Assembly: GCA_964200075.2 (NCBI GenBank)
Contig: CAXNAA020000540.1
Coordinates: forward strand, 1-20,365
Origin: Sphacelaria rigidula
Lineage: Eukaryota > Phaeophyceae > Sphacelariales
DNA: 20,365 bases
Reading direction: 5' to 3'
Shown here: in pieces, positions 1 through 9,900 of the stretch
Position numbering within the stretch: the stretch's first letter is position 1
How the letters are laid out: each line of letters starts with the position of its first letter
Program-made: the position numbers and the translations under genes
The notes under the pieces: generated by a model
The model's database searches: none
Seen by the model: only the letters and a program-made list of their open reading frames with translations
What the model was told of the DNA's origin: nothing

Positions 1-477
1 GTCATCACGTCAAGAACCTAACGGGAGAAAATTATTTGAAAACGGTTGCAACGGGGTCGAATTATACCCGAAACCGTAATGTTTCGGTGATGTGGAGTTT
101 GGCGTCGTCTAATTTCCCCTCATGATACGCAGGAAAGACCCAGGGAGTCTCGTGACGATTTCCCTTATATATGTTGTAGAAAAGCTCAGATCATCCTCAA
201 ACTTGGCAGTTCCGAAGTTATTAATGCTCCAAATGGAAAAAATGTGTTCTTGGCAAGGGTTTAGAGTTTCTCCGTTCTCTACCGGCTTCCGGGGGTCCCA
301 GTGCAAAGACCCCCGAAAGGCGGTACGTGATGACTCAGAAGAAGAAATGATAAGATGATGCATCCCGGAATGGTCCAAGGAATACATGTACAATTTTTGG
401 TGGAGGAACTCGAAAATCTCATACAATTTTTCCTGCCTTAACGTAAAATTCGCCCTAAAAAATGTTTTCATACTCAA

Positions 478-960
478 ACCAAGTAGTTAGGAGTGTGCAC
501 GTTTTATGCTCACATCCTCGCACAAACGCGCAAATCTTCGCGCATTTATTAGGAGTTAGACCCTGAAACTTTCCACGAATGTACTATGAATCATTCCGCA
601 AGTTTCGATCAACGAGGTTTTTCTCATCCTTGATTTTTTTTTTTCACCGTTTCTCGGGGGTCCGATGGGGGATCCAAGTCGTTTTTTCGAAGTCATCCAT
701 TCTGGGACCCGGGAAAACCGGTACTGGTTTTTTTTTTCTCATTTTTTTCGCGAACGCTCTACCGCCGCAAAACCCAAGGAAGAACCCCACAAAGTTTTGT
801 GGCCAAACTCGATTAACTGGTGCTTGAATTTTCATGTTCACGTCGAAAAAGGCCCAAAAACTTCATTTTCATACTAAAATCTTGTAGTTTGCCGTTTCAC
901 CGTGGCACGGCAAGGTTCATCGCACAAACGCGAAAAACTTCACACCGTTTTGAGGAGTTA
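478..960. repeat. Diverged dispersed repeats sharing a GGAGTTAG(A/G)CC core
   Basis: Two related stretches (about 515-570 and 920-966) share a CGCACAAACGCG segment followed by C/T-rich sequence and GGAGTTAGACC or GGAGTTAGGCC. The part from about 550 (GGAGTTAGACCCTGAAA onwards) resembles 2305-2440 in the same orientation, and resembles the 264-bp tandem repeat at 2520-3046 in the opposite orientation. These are old members of one dispersed family; open frames crossing them are by-products. Confidence 0.6.
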
Positions 961-968
961 GGCCGGAT

Positions 969-1438
969 GTCATGGCACACAGATTTTTGGCCCACGGATT
1001 GTTCACTTTTATGGCGTTTGAGCCACTTTGTGACCCCCAAGCAGGGGAAAATCGCCAACACACGTCGTGGACACTTTACATCACCCCACAGAGAGAAGCC
1101 TAGCCCACTTTTAGATTTGCTTGACTCTAACGTTTCGAGAGCGGCCGCTGAACAAAAATCCGTGTGCAACAAAATCTACGGCGATCTCCACAGATTATTG
1201 GCCAAACTGGCGGGGGTCGGCAAGCACGGGATTTCGCATACGAATTTTTGTTCAGCGGCCAATCTCGAAACCTCGGAGCCAAGCGAACCTGAAAAGTGGG
1301 CTAGGCTCCTCCTCTCTGTGGGGTAATAATGCAAAGTGTCCAAGACATGTGTTGGCGATTTTCCCTATTTGGGGGTCAAAAAGGGGAACAAACGTCCCAA
1401 AGGTGAACAATCCGTGGGCCAAAAATCTGTTGCCATAA
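969..1438. repeat. Inverted repeat pair 1 (arms about 195 bp)
   Basis: The left arm, 969-1162, reads as the diverged reverse complement of 1240-1438, with a spacer of about 77 bp. Matching landmarks are the AGATTTTTGGCCCACGGATT segment near the outer ends, GGGAAAATCGCCAACACA in the middle, and GCGGCCGCTGAACAAAAAT against ATTTTTGTTCAGCGGCC at the inner ends. The inner part is shared with inverted pair 2, so at least four copies of one unit alternate in orientation here. Confidence 0.8.
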
Positions 1439-1450
1439 CATCCGGCCTTA

Positions 1451-1830
1451 GGCCGTTTCTTCCGGTTCGTATTTTGTTTGGCTCGTATTTTCCACTTGTA
1501 GGACATTTGACAAGGTTTTTGACTCCCGAATAGGGAATATGGCCACCACACGTCTTGGACACTTTGTATCACCCCACCGAGAGGAGCTTAGCCCACTTTC
1601 CGATTCGCTTGGGTCAGAGATTTCGAGAGCGGCCTCTGAACAAAAATACGAGAAAAACATAATATATTGCACAGTCTGCAGGTATTTTCAGGAGCTCCTC
1701 TCGGTGGGGTGATGCAAAGTGTCCAAGACGTGTGGTGGTGATATTCCCTGTTCGGGGGTCAAAAACCTTGTCAAATGTCCTACAAGTGGAAAATACGAGC
1801 CAAACAAAATACGAACCGGAAGAAACGGCC
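1451..1830. repeat. Inverted repeat pair 2 (arms 138 bp)
   Basis: Arms 1451-1588 and 1693-1830 are near-identical reverse complements without net length change (outer and inner coordinates both sum to 3281). The unit includes GGCCGTTTCTTCCGGTTCG, CACACGTCTTGGACACTTT and CACCCCACCGAGAGGAGCT. The spacer 1589-1692 begins with sequence matching the inner arm of pair 1 (AGCCCACTT...GAACAAAAAT), so the left copy is fuller than the right one. No transposase frame is visible. Confidence 0.85.
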
Positions 1831-1832
1831 TT

Positions 1833-2308
1833 AGGCTACTTCTTATGTATCGAAAAGTAAAACTTATTGAAAAGGACATATTTGGCCCTTCGCCATCGTT
1901 TTTCCCACGAAAAGAGGGCTAGGCAGATGTTGACACCTTGGAATGACTTGCTCTACTCGCTGAGACCGTTCCAGAGCACCTTTGCGTTTTTCTGTAGGTC
2001 ATAGTTTTATTTTTGACCAAACTTGCATTTTCAATAACAAACGGTCCAGTTATTATCAAAAAACAAGGGGAAAACTGTCATTTTTTTAATAACTTGATTG
2101 TTCGGTATAGAAAATGCATTTTTGATAAAAAATAAAACTATGACCTACGGAAAACGCAAAGGTGCTCTGGAACGGTCTCAGCGAGTAGAGCAAGTCATTT
2201 CAAGGTGTCAACATCCGCTGAGCCCTCTTTTCGGGGCAAAGACGACGGAGAAGGGCCAAAAAAGCACTTTTCAACACCTTGTATTTTTCGAAACACAAGA
2301 AGTAGCCT
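1833..2308. repeat. Inverted repeat pair 3, long foldback (476 bp)
   Basis: Arms run from 1833 inwards to about 2058 and from about 2083 to 2308, pairing around 2070. The best-matched part is 1921-2011 against 2130-2220, including TCTACTCGCTGAGACCGTTC and its complement. The outer ends (GGCTACTTCTT...CGAAAA) are more diverged. The arms extend almost to the centre, leaving about 25 unpaired bases. No coding potential is recognised. Confidence 0.85.
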
Positions 2309-2440
2309 CAGACCCTGAAATTTTTGCACAGGTAGGTGTTCTATGGGTCTTTCCGCAACTTTGTACGGACGAGGGTTTTTTTATTTTTTCGTTTTTACCG
2401 GGATTTTTTCTGGCACCGCAGAAGGAAGGTGGGGCATTAA
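2303..2440. repeat. Single diverged relative of the 264-bp repeat, opposite orientation
   Basis: The stretch GACCCTGAAATTTTTGCACAGG, then GCAACTTTGTACGGACGAGG and a T-rich segment, is recognisable as the reverse complement of the middle of the tandem units at 2520-3046. It lies directly beside inverted pair 3. Confidence 0.65.
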
Positions 2441-2519
2441 AAACAATTAAAAAATAAAAAGCTCCGTGTTAACCCTCCTGTATGACCCCGGCTGATGCGC
2501 CCACATATATATACCGAAA

Positions 2520-3046
2520 GGTGTAGACTGGTGCACAGAATAAATGGGACGACAACACACACACACCGTTTTACGGAGATCCGACTGCATCGAAGTTCTC
2601 CCGGAAAAAATGGGACCCCGTAAAAACGTGAAAAAAAGTCGAGAAGTAAAAAGAACCTCGTCCATACAAAGTTGCGTAATGACCCATGGAACACCTGTGC
2701 AAAATTTCAGGGTCCAACTCCTTAAAACGGCATGAAGTTTTGCCGATGAGTGTTTTGGGGGGGTTTTTTTCCGTGAACCGGCAGGTGTAGACTGGTGCAC
2801 AGAATAAATGGGACAACAACACACACACCATTTCACGGGGGTCCGACTGCATCGAAGTTTTCCCGAAAAAACTGGTACCCCGTAAAAACATGAAAAAAGT
2901 CGAGAAGTGAAGAAAACCTCGCCCATACAAAGTTGCGTAATGACCAATAGAACACCTGTGCAAAATTTCAGGGTCTAACTCCGTAAAACGGCGTGAAGTT
3001 TTGCCGGTGAGTGCTTTTGGGCCTTTCTTCCGCGAACCAGCCTGTA
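2520..3046. repeat. 264-bp tandem duplication, two copies
   Basis: Copy A starts at 2520 and copy B at 2784, both with GGTGTAGACTGGTGCACAG, giving a period of 264 bp. Each then has AATAAATGGGAC, CACACACAC, TCCGACTGCATCGAAGTT, CCATACAAAGTTGCGTAATG and CACCTGTGCAAAATTTCAGG, and ends in GTGAACCGGC or GCGAACCAGC. Copies differ by scattered substitutions and small indels. A third copy stops within a few bases after 3040. Long minus-strand frames here arise from the duplicated sequence and are not called as genes. Confidence 0.9.
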
Positions 3047-3230
3047 GCCATATGTACTCTCTCTCTTCTTCATTATTCATCCCTGTTTTGCTTGTATCGC
3101 GTTTTGTGAGTTTTAATCTGCGTCTATTTTGTTTTGTTTTTTTGCTAGCCCGTGACCACGGAAGGCGTCCGCATCAGATGCCCAGTACGAATTTACCCGC
3201 GCAGATATCGGAACGGTTTTTAATGTGAAG

Positions 3231-3259
3231 ACAACAACAACAACAACAACAACAACAAC
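3231..3259. repeat. (ACA)n microsatellite
   Basis: An uninterrupted trinucleotide run of nearly ten units lies between a TGAAG and a CGGGAATTC sequence. Reading it as poly-Thr or poly-Val would be an artefact. Confidence 0.95.
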
Positions 3260-6200
3260 GGGAATTCGATCCTCGAATAAAAGGCGGTCCACGGGGTATA
3301 CTTTGCCCACGACTAGTCCCCCGCGCCAGATCTCATTTGTGTGTTTTCGTTCTCGCGCGCGTTATTCTTGGCGTGGTATGTGTTGGTACAGGCACCCAAC
3401 AACTGAGTGAAGAATACTTGCCACCCGAATGACTTTGGCGTTAAGCAGCAGTCTCGAAGGCGTAATCTCTATTCCTTTGTTTCTTTTTTCTTTCATCATT
3501 CTGTGTTTTTTTTGGTGCTCCCGACCACGGGCTGCATTGTTGTAATCAGCTAATGCGAGATAATCAATCAAATCAATCATTCAATATCTTCAACGCTCCC
3601 GGAAAACCCGACAGTATGCGTAGGTGCTCTCTTCTATTCGCTTCATACCCGGACGTACATGCTTCGAGTGCGAAGAAAGTCAACATCCAGTACACGTGAA
3701 CCGTACAGGCGCAATTTACTGTTACTGGGAGTGAGAAGCCTATACATGAAATGAACGAAAAATTGCCGAGATAACTTCGGCGCCCCTACAAACGGGTGCA
3801 TGGATCATCTATAATGCATATCTACCTTCAAACTCAATCCCCCCTTGTACCCCGATGACGTGAAAAACACACACCCTGGACAAAAGATTACACTGTCAAG
3901 AGTGTACGTACCGCGTACAGGATCAACTATCACGTCTAATGCAATAGACAAGAGATTCCATACTGTACGCAGTACACTTCCTGACAATAGAACTCGTTGT
4001 CCAGGTTGTGGAAAAACATATGAAAACCAGATCGTGTGTGTTGTCCCTCTCTACTCACACCCCCCCCCTACAGAGAAGAGGTGGAAACCACTATTCAGCA
4101 CCCCGGTAGTACTGGGATACAAGCTTCAATATAAAACACTACCCTTCGAGATCGTGTCGTCACAATATTCAACAGCCCAAGCCGAAAGTTCGACTCTCAT
4201 CAACATGTTGTACTAGAAAACTACGTGGAAAAGGACAAGTAAAAAATACACAGCATCCCACCATTCTTACAACAACGGAAACGGCGAAAAAAAGGGAAAG
4301 ATATGAACTGGACCGGCGTGCCAAAACAAGGCATCGTCAAATGATGGAGTAGTACCTCAGGGCAGGAAAATGACTCAGTACACCAATACACACCCCTGTC
4401 GGGTAAGACGAACGGACAGGTCGGAAAGGGCAGCACAATGAGATGGGACACTTCCGCTATATTTCGCTGACCAACCGATACGGAGGCAACCTGGCCAAGA
4501 AAGTTCGATACTTCTGAATGAACCTCGTTGGAAACAACCTCCGCATGAAGCCCTCCTGGCTACCCTCATTCCCCTCATATATGTCGGGCGAACTTCTTCC
4601 TTCGTCGCCAACACATATTTTGATTGATTGATAGATCCATGACGGGGAAGGCGAAGAACACATTTCAGCTGCTCTGTTTCACCATCTCGTGGCTTCGTGG
4701 TGCCCCCAAAGCTGACGCCGCATCTTCCATATATCGCCCTCACACTAGTCCGAGGGGGCGACTCCCAGACTGGAGAAATTCCACCACACACAGTACTTTA
4801 CGTACATGTGATCGCTGACTCAAAATCCATCGACGTAGTGCACGACCCACGCCGCATTGACCCGCTCATCAGCAACCCTACGAGAACACACACACACCGC
4901 CCCCCCCGCCAAACAAGAGGGAAAAATAACATCTCTACCTGTATTGATAAATGTACAAGAAAGTAACGTACCGTCACGGTGAGTAATTTCGAGAGACATA
5001 TCTCGCAACCTGTGATGGATGCAGCGTGTGAAGGAGTCCTCTAAAACCATTGTCACCCCCCCCCCGCGCGCAAAATCATAACCCCCTCCCCCCCCTCCGA
5101 TCTGTGACACGCACAAGATATTCCTACCCAATTCACAATCCACGGCGGACCATGCCCGCCTGTCCTGTAACGCTAACAAAGCCCCCGAAGAAGTTTGGAA
5201 TGCATCCACAAAACATCGCATACAAGCAAGTAAAAGGGTCTCGGACACCCCTCCCTTCCCACACAACCGGCTACTACTGTATATCCCTACGATACGTGTC
5301 GCACTCTGTTCTCTCATATTGGATGCGGCAACAAAACAAGAAAGAAGGGAAGAAAAAAAGAATGAACACGGCAGAAGATACTTCCATTACAATAGCGTCC
5401 AAGACAGAAGATACTTCCATTACAATAGCGTCCATCCAGGGTGAAAATGTCCACGATGGGCCCGAAAGACCGTAGGGGTACGAACCCGGTGTAAAATACA
5501 CCGCAGCAAAGGAAGGAAAAACGAAAACGAAAACGGCAAAAAGTTGAGATGCCACAGTCGTAGCAGATTAAAATATGGCTGGCCGACACAAACGTTAACT
5601 ACTTCTGTACACCCTGCCCATGTACCGTTCATTTCGGAGTACGAAACTAACTCTTTTGCGCCAGTACTACATAGCGTGGGGAGGTGTCCTTTCCCGCGAC
5701 GTATCGCGAAGGCTAGACAAATGTGGAAACTGAGTTGAGAAAAAGCAAAAAAAAAAAAGGGAGAAGGCCTCACCGCTCGCAAGCGAAGTAGGTTACCCTG
5801 AGAAGCTCCTCGTCACAGCACCATTTTGATTTTGATTCATTGATCGTAACACATTCACCGATCATTATCTACAAGAGGGGACCCGGCGGTGGGTCATCAT
5901 CCACGAGATGGACATATGCAAGATGAACAAAAACGGAAACGCTCAAGACAGGGGGAATGTCGGGGAGCTGAATAGGTATAATAAACACACGGACTGAACT
6001 GAAAAACAAAACCCGTAACATTGAAAAAAAAAACACGAACAGAAAAAAAACAATAGAGGAACGCGACAGAGCTAGAAAAAAACACATATACATAATATAT
6101 ATATGAACGAAAAATAACGAAATGAAACTAGAAGTGGCGGGCCTCCGTTCCACGACTTCAGGTGAAAACAGCGTTGCTCCAAAACAAGCACATGAACTCA

Positions 6201-6444
6201 CGGGAAGTTATTCCCACTACGATGAAGGTGCACCCGCGGGTTGGGAGCGGGGGCGGCGGCGGGGGCATGGGTAGAATACCTGCTAGAAAAGGGGGCATAC
6301 ATCACATCACCACATGAAAGTCTGTAGGGGACAAACCAGTTTCGTGTACACGATGGAAAATATGCAGACATGGATTTTGAAAAAAAAGTCTCTAAGTATG
6401 TGCTCATAAATAATTATATGGCCACATACAATTACACGTACACG
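3260..6444. other. Stretch without a recognised gene; 3' flank of the transporter
   Basis: Several open frames of 60-165 codons occur on both strands, but none shows family motifs, consistent composition or splice partners. The stretch includes a C10 run (5056-5065), a duplicated 30-bp segment (5372-5434), T/A-rich simple sequence near 6020-6115 and a GGCGGCGG patch at 6253-6263. The part nearest 6520 must contain the transporter 3' UTR; I see no AATAAA on the minus strand close to the stop, so I cannot place its end. Confidence 0.6.
5372..5434. repeat. Short tandem duplication, period 33 bp
   Basis: A 30-base segment beginning CAGAAGATACTTCCATTACA at 5372 recurs without change at 5405, separated by three bases. 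The period is a multiple of three but no supported gene crosses it. Confidence 0.95.
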
Positions 6445-6466
6445 CACACACACACACACACACACA
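6445..6466. repeat. (CA)11 microsatellite in the presumed 3' UTR
   Basis: An uninterrupted run of eleven CA units. On the transporter's strand it becomes (UG)11, lying about 55-76 nt past the stop codon. Whether it lies in the mature mRNA or beyond the cleavage site cannot be seen here. Confidence 0.95.
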
Positions 6467-6520
6467 AGAGCTACAAGTATGAGTCCCTCAGAGACCAGTC
6501 AGCACGGTGATCGGTCGGGC

Positions 6521-6928
6521 TCAGTGGTCGTGGCCATCAGCCTCGCAATGCTGGTCCCAGATGAGCGGGATACCAACGAGCAGCGCTCCGAACACGAAGG
6601 CCACCACTTTCTTGAATTGAGAAAACCTCGATACCGTACGAAGCGGTTCCGGTTTCACCGCCGACGCATCCAACACCCCTCCAGCGCCAGCCGTGTTGGA
6701 CATGCCGCCGGAAGCTCCGGCCAAGTCATCCCTACCGGCGTGGATACTCGCGGGAGCCGCCGCCAAGGCACCCGGAGTGAGCTCTGAGAGAGCGATGAAG
6801 ATGAACGACCCGCCGCCGAAGAGCAGCAACATGGCCACGTCGCCGTCGGAGAGGCTATCCCTCAGGGACAGGATGATGATGACCCCGAGCACGGCGGATA
6901 GTGCCGACAGAAAGTTGAACACGGCCGC
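6521..6928 (-). CDS. ZIP transporter exon 4: TM6 to TM8 and C-terminus
   Basis: Encodes residues 465-599 and the TGA stop at 6523-6521. The acceptor GTCGGGGCAG lies before 6928, and a long C/T-rich tract lies further upstream in the intron. TM6 (AAVFNFLSALSAVLGVI) follows directly on the GMSVLQ end of exon 3, as expected after TM5. TM7 is GGGSFIFIALSEL. A Gly/Ala/Ser-rich segment of about 50 residues (517-568) separates TM7 from TM8, longer than is usual for ZIP proteins. The C-terminus after TM8 is short and polar and ends in His-Asp-His. Confidence 0.92.
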   Translation of the reverse strand, partial: AAVFNFLSALSAVLGVIIILSLRDSLSDGDVAMLLLFGGGSFIFIALSELTPGALAAAPASIHAGRDDLAGASGGMSNTAGAGGVLDASAVKPEPLRTVSRFSQFKKVVAFVFGALLVGIPLIWDQHCEADGHDH

Positions 6929-9900
6929 CTGCCCCGACATTGTGCAGCACGTGCGAAAATCGGGGACAACGTCATATGGAGAGAAGGGGAGCACACGTAA
7001 GTTCAACGACGGATTGAGAGAGGAGGGGAGGGGACGAGGGGACGGGGGGAAGGAGAGGGGGGGGGGGTACCCATGATTCAGTATGCCGTGGTCGCACGTA
7101 TGACCATCGACCTCGCATGCCCACAAAGCCGGGATGGAGCACGCCGGGGTTTCGCCGGACCAGGCTCGCGATCACTAGGCGCGAGGCGCCGTTATATTTT
7201 CGGCAAGTCGTATGGAGGGTGAGCTGCATCCCGCAAAAGATTGTTCGGCCCGAAGCATACTATCCTGCATACGGATGACAGCCTCGAATAAGTCGTTTCA
7301 TTTCCTGTTTCTGGGAGATGGCGGGACGGGGGGGGGGGGGGTTACAGAATTCCAGGTCGAGGACACGTGTTGGTGTGGGCAGTCCATGGGTGGTACTTTG
7401 CCCATTTTCTTTATCTTCCTTCTTTTCGTCAACCGAGACAGGTGGCTTCATGAGGTCGTTGGTTGTCGCGCATCAACTTGTCCCCAAGGGACCCAGTCTT
7501 GGTCATTTTCCACAGCATACATGTACCCAAGGTGAACAACACGGACACGCTAGCCAAAGAAAAAGGAAGAAGGGAAGAAAACAAAAACATGTACGAAAAA
7601 AAGGGAGTGAAGTGATACAACAAAAAACGAAGAAAACAGAAACGAATCATAATCGGTGGAAAGGGGAAAGGAGAGGAAAGTAGACAAGCTGGGAAGTATA
7701 AATAGACAATAAATGATAAAACTAAACATGATCGACTTTTGCATGACTAGATGAAACAAAGCCTTGCACACGAAAAAAGTCCCAACGGATTGAGCGCGGG
7801 GAGTGGTCATATCGTGGCTCGGTGATTTTTGCCATACCATTTCAAGATGAGCTCTTTCCCACGAGACCTACGGAAGCAAGACACCGGACGGCTGGCTACC
7901 TATAAAACAGAGAGGACAGAAACAGCCACGAGCTGAGCAAGCCGTGGGACTTTCAAACGCACAGCACACAACTTGTCAAGTTTCCCGAATCAGCCCGGTT
8001 TCAGCATGTCGCTGTGAACTGCAGACCAACCTGGCCATGCACGCTCTGCCGCTGGAAAAAAAAAAAACGTACACTTAGGGGATGCTTTGAGAAAACAAAA
8101 TCCTGCGTAAACACGTACCCTCCTCACCCTCACCTCCGCCCCGGAGAATCGAACATATTTCTTCATTTCGGTTGACATTTTCTTCTTTCCCCCAATTCCC
8201 TCTCGATTCGTGCGAACGCGATGCACATTACTTCCAAAATCGTGCCAAACAAAGCCTTTTGACGTTTTCCCTTGTACCTTCCGTAGACAATATCCGTCAA
8301 TCCTCTTCCAACGGCGCAGCGGTGTCATACAAAAAGTGCGACGCTGGGCCCCGCATTTTTGGAGTTTCTAGCCGAAATTTTACCTGGATCTGCGCGCAAG
8401 TACAAAATTCATTTCCGGGGATGCCGGCGTTTTTTTTTTTCACCCAGTAACGATTTTCTCCAATTTTTGGTGAAAATATTAACTCCTTCAATTTTCTGTT
8501 ATTTTTTCCCTTGGCATCCCGAGAAATGTTGCGCGTGTTGACAACGAAAATGTCGAGTAAATTTTTCGGCGCCCAACTTCTCAAATTGAGCATCACGTCA
8601 CCAGATTGCCGACTAGGAGCACCATCGGCTGGCACAGCTCGTACAGACAGAGGTGAAGGGAAACCGATAAGACAGAAGAGAAGAGAACTACGGAAGCGAT
8701 AGAACTTGAGGACAGGGTAAAGCATGTGTAAAGCAGATTCAGAAAACACCACAACAGGGGAACACTACAAGGCGTCCGTCGCTTCCGAATTGGTAAATGC
8801 ATCCCCACCAAGGCAAGACCGGTGTGCGTGCAGCCCAAGCAGAGACCACGCCTACACATCACGCAAAAGCTAAAATAGATTCATCTGTGCGCGTCGTGAT
8901 GCCGTGCATCAAGTCCGCACTGCAAGCAAGCGCCAGTGTTTGACATGCCATTCGAGTCGCTGCAAGTCAACGCACACCTCCTCCGTCGCTCTGACTCGTC
9001 ACTCGATACACAGCCCAAATGCGGCGCCGTTCACCACTTGTACATGACTATAACGGCTAGAAGTAGCCCTTTCCAGCAAGCCCTAACCTTGAATCAGGAG
9101 GTGGGTTCTGGCCACGTAGCTCTCGATTTTTCAACCACCGGCAATGTTCTAGGGTGCGGCAACGTTTTCTTTTTTAAAGGATGAGACGAATTCACTACTG
9201 GTACCCTGGCAAAATTGAACGTGTTTTTATTCCCCTCTTATTCAGCGTGAGCACCCTCTCAAGTGCTGTTTCCTTTTTCTCCTTCATGATAGTGTCATGC
9301 TTGTTTCCATGGTGAAAATCGGTCGCAACAGAAAATAGAGTAGAAACGTTGAGTTCACGTAAGTATGTTGACAAGAGAAAGAGGGGGGGGAAAGTTGTGA
9401 GGGAGGCGGGGATCAACTGGATCCGACAAGGTCGGTCGGTCGGTCGGTTTTCTCAGACCCGTCAGCTACCTTGAGCGAGGGCATCCACGAGTCGACGCGT
9501 GTGGTCTCGTGACAAGAAGCTCACTGCGACTTTGCACCTTGTACCGAACTACAGAATGCATGGTTCCAACTCGGCACGTGGAAAAAAGGACTCGAGCCTC
9601 AGAACAAAACCCCTTTTGCGCCCTGAATACGTCGACTCCTACCCAACAAAACGTCCATGGAAGTATCACTCGCGCGCAGCCTCTGCACGGCCAGGTCGAA
9701 CACAACACAACACCACATAATGCCGGCAAAACGGGACGCCCGAAACACGGAGGCTGCTCAAGATCTAAGACACAATCATGAGACATGCCCGGATAGGTGG
9801 GGTGACTCGTGTACAGGGTCGAGCCGGGGAACATTGTAAGTGGTTTGGTCGGTGAGAAAGACCCCTACTAGTTGAGAAAAAGGGATACTTTGAAGTCCGA

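Noticed and set aside
109-477. Minus-strand open frame of 122 codons
   Set aside because: A/T-rich, no family resemblance or splice context, and a short inverted GGGGGTC/GACCCCC pair lies inside it; more likely repeat-derived.
820-1326. Plus-strand open frame of 168 codons and its neighbours in other frames
   Set aside because: It crosses both arms of inverted pair 1, and similar frames appear on the opposite strand, as expected from a repeat without stops.
2447-3080. Minus-strand frames of 166-169 codons with internally repeated protein sequence
   Set aside because: The protein repeats are a direct consequence of the 264-bp tandem duplication, and the two frames overlap each other; no independent evidence of a gene.
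3845-4216. Plus-strand frame of 123 codons with a CPGCGKTY segment
   Set aside because: A single Cys pair is not enough for a zinc-binding domain; no other support.
4820-5317. Minus-strand frame of 165 codons
   Set aside because: Low-complexity Gly runs come from C-rich tracts at 5056-5100, and nothing resembles a known family.
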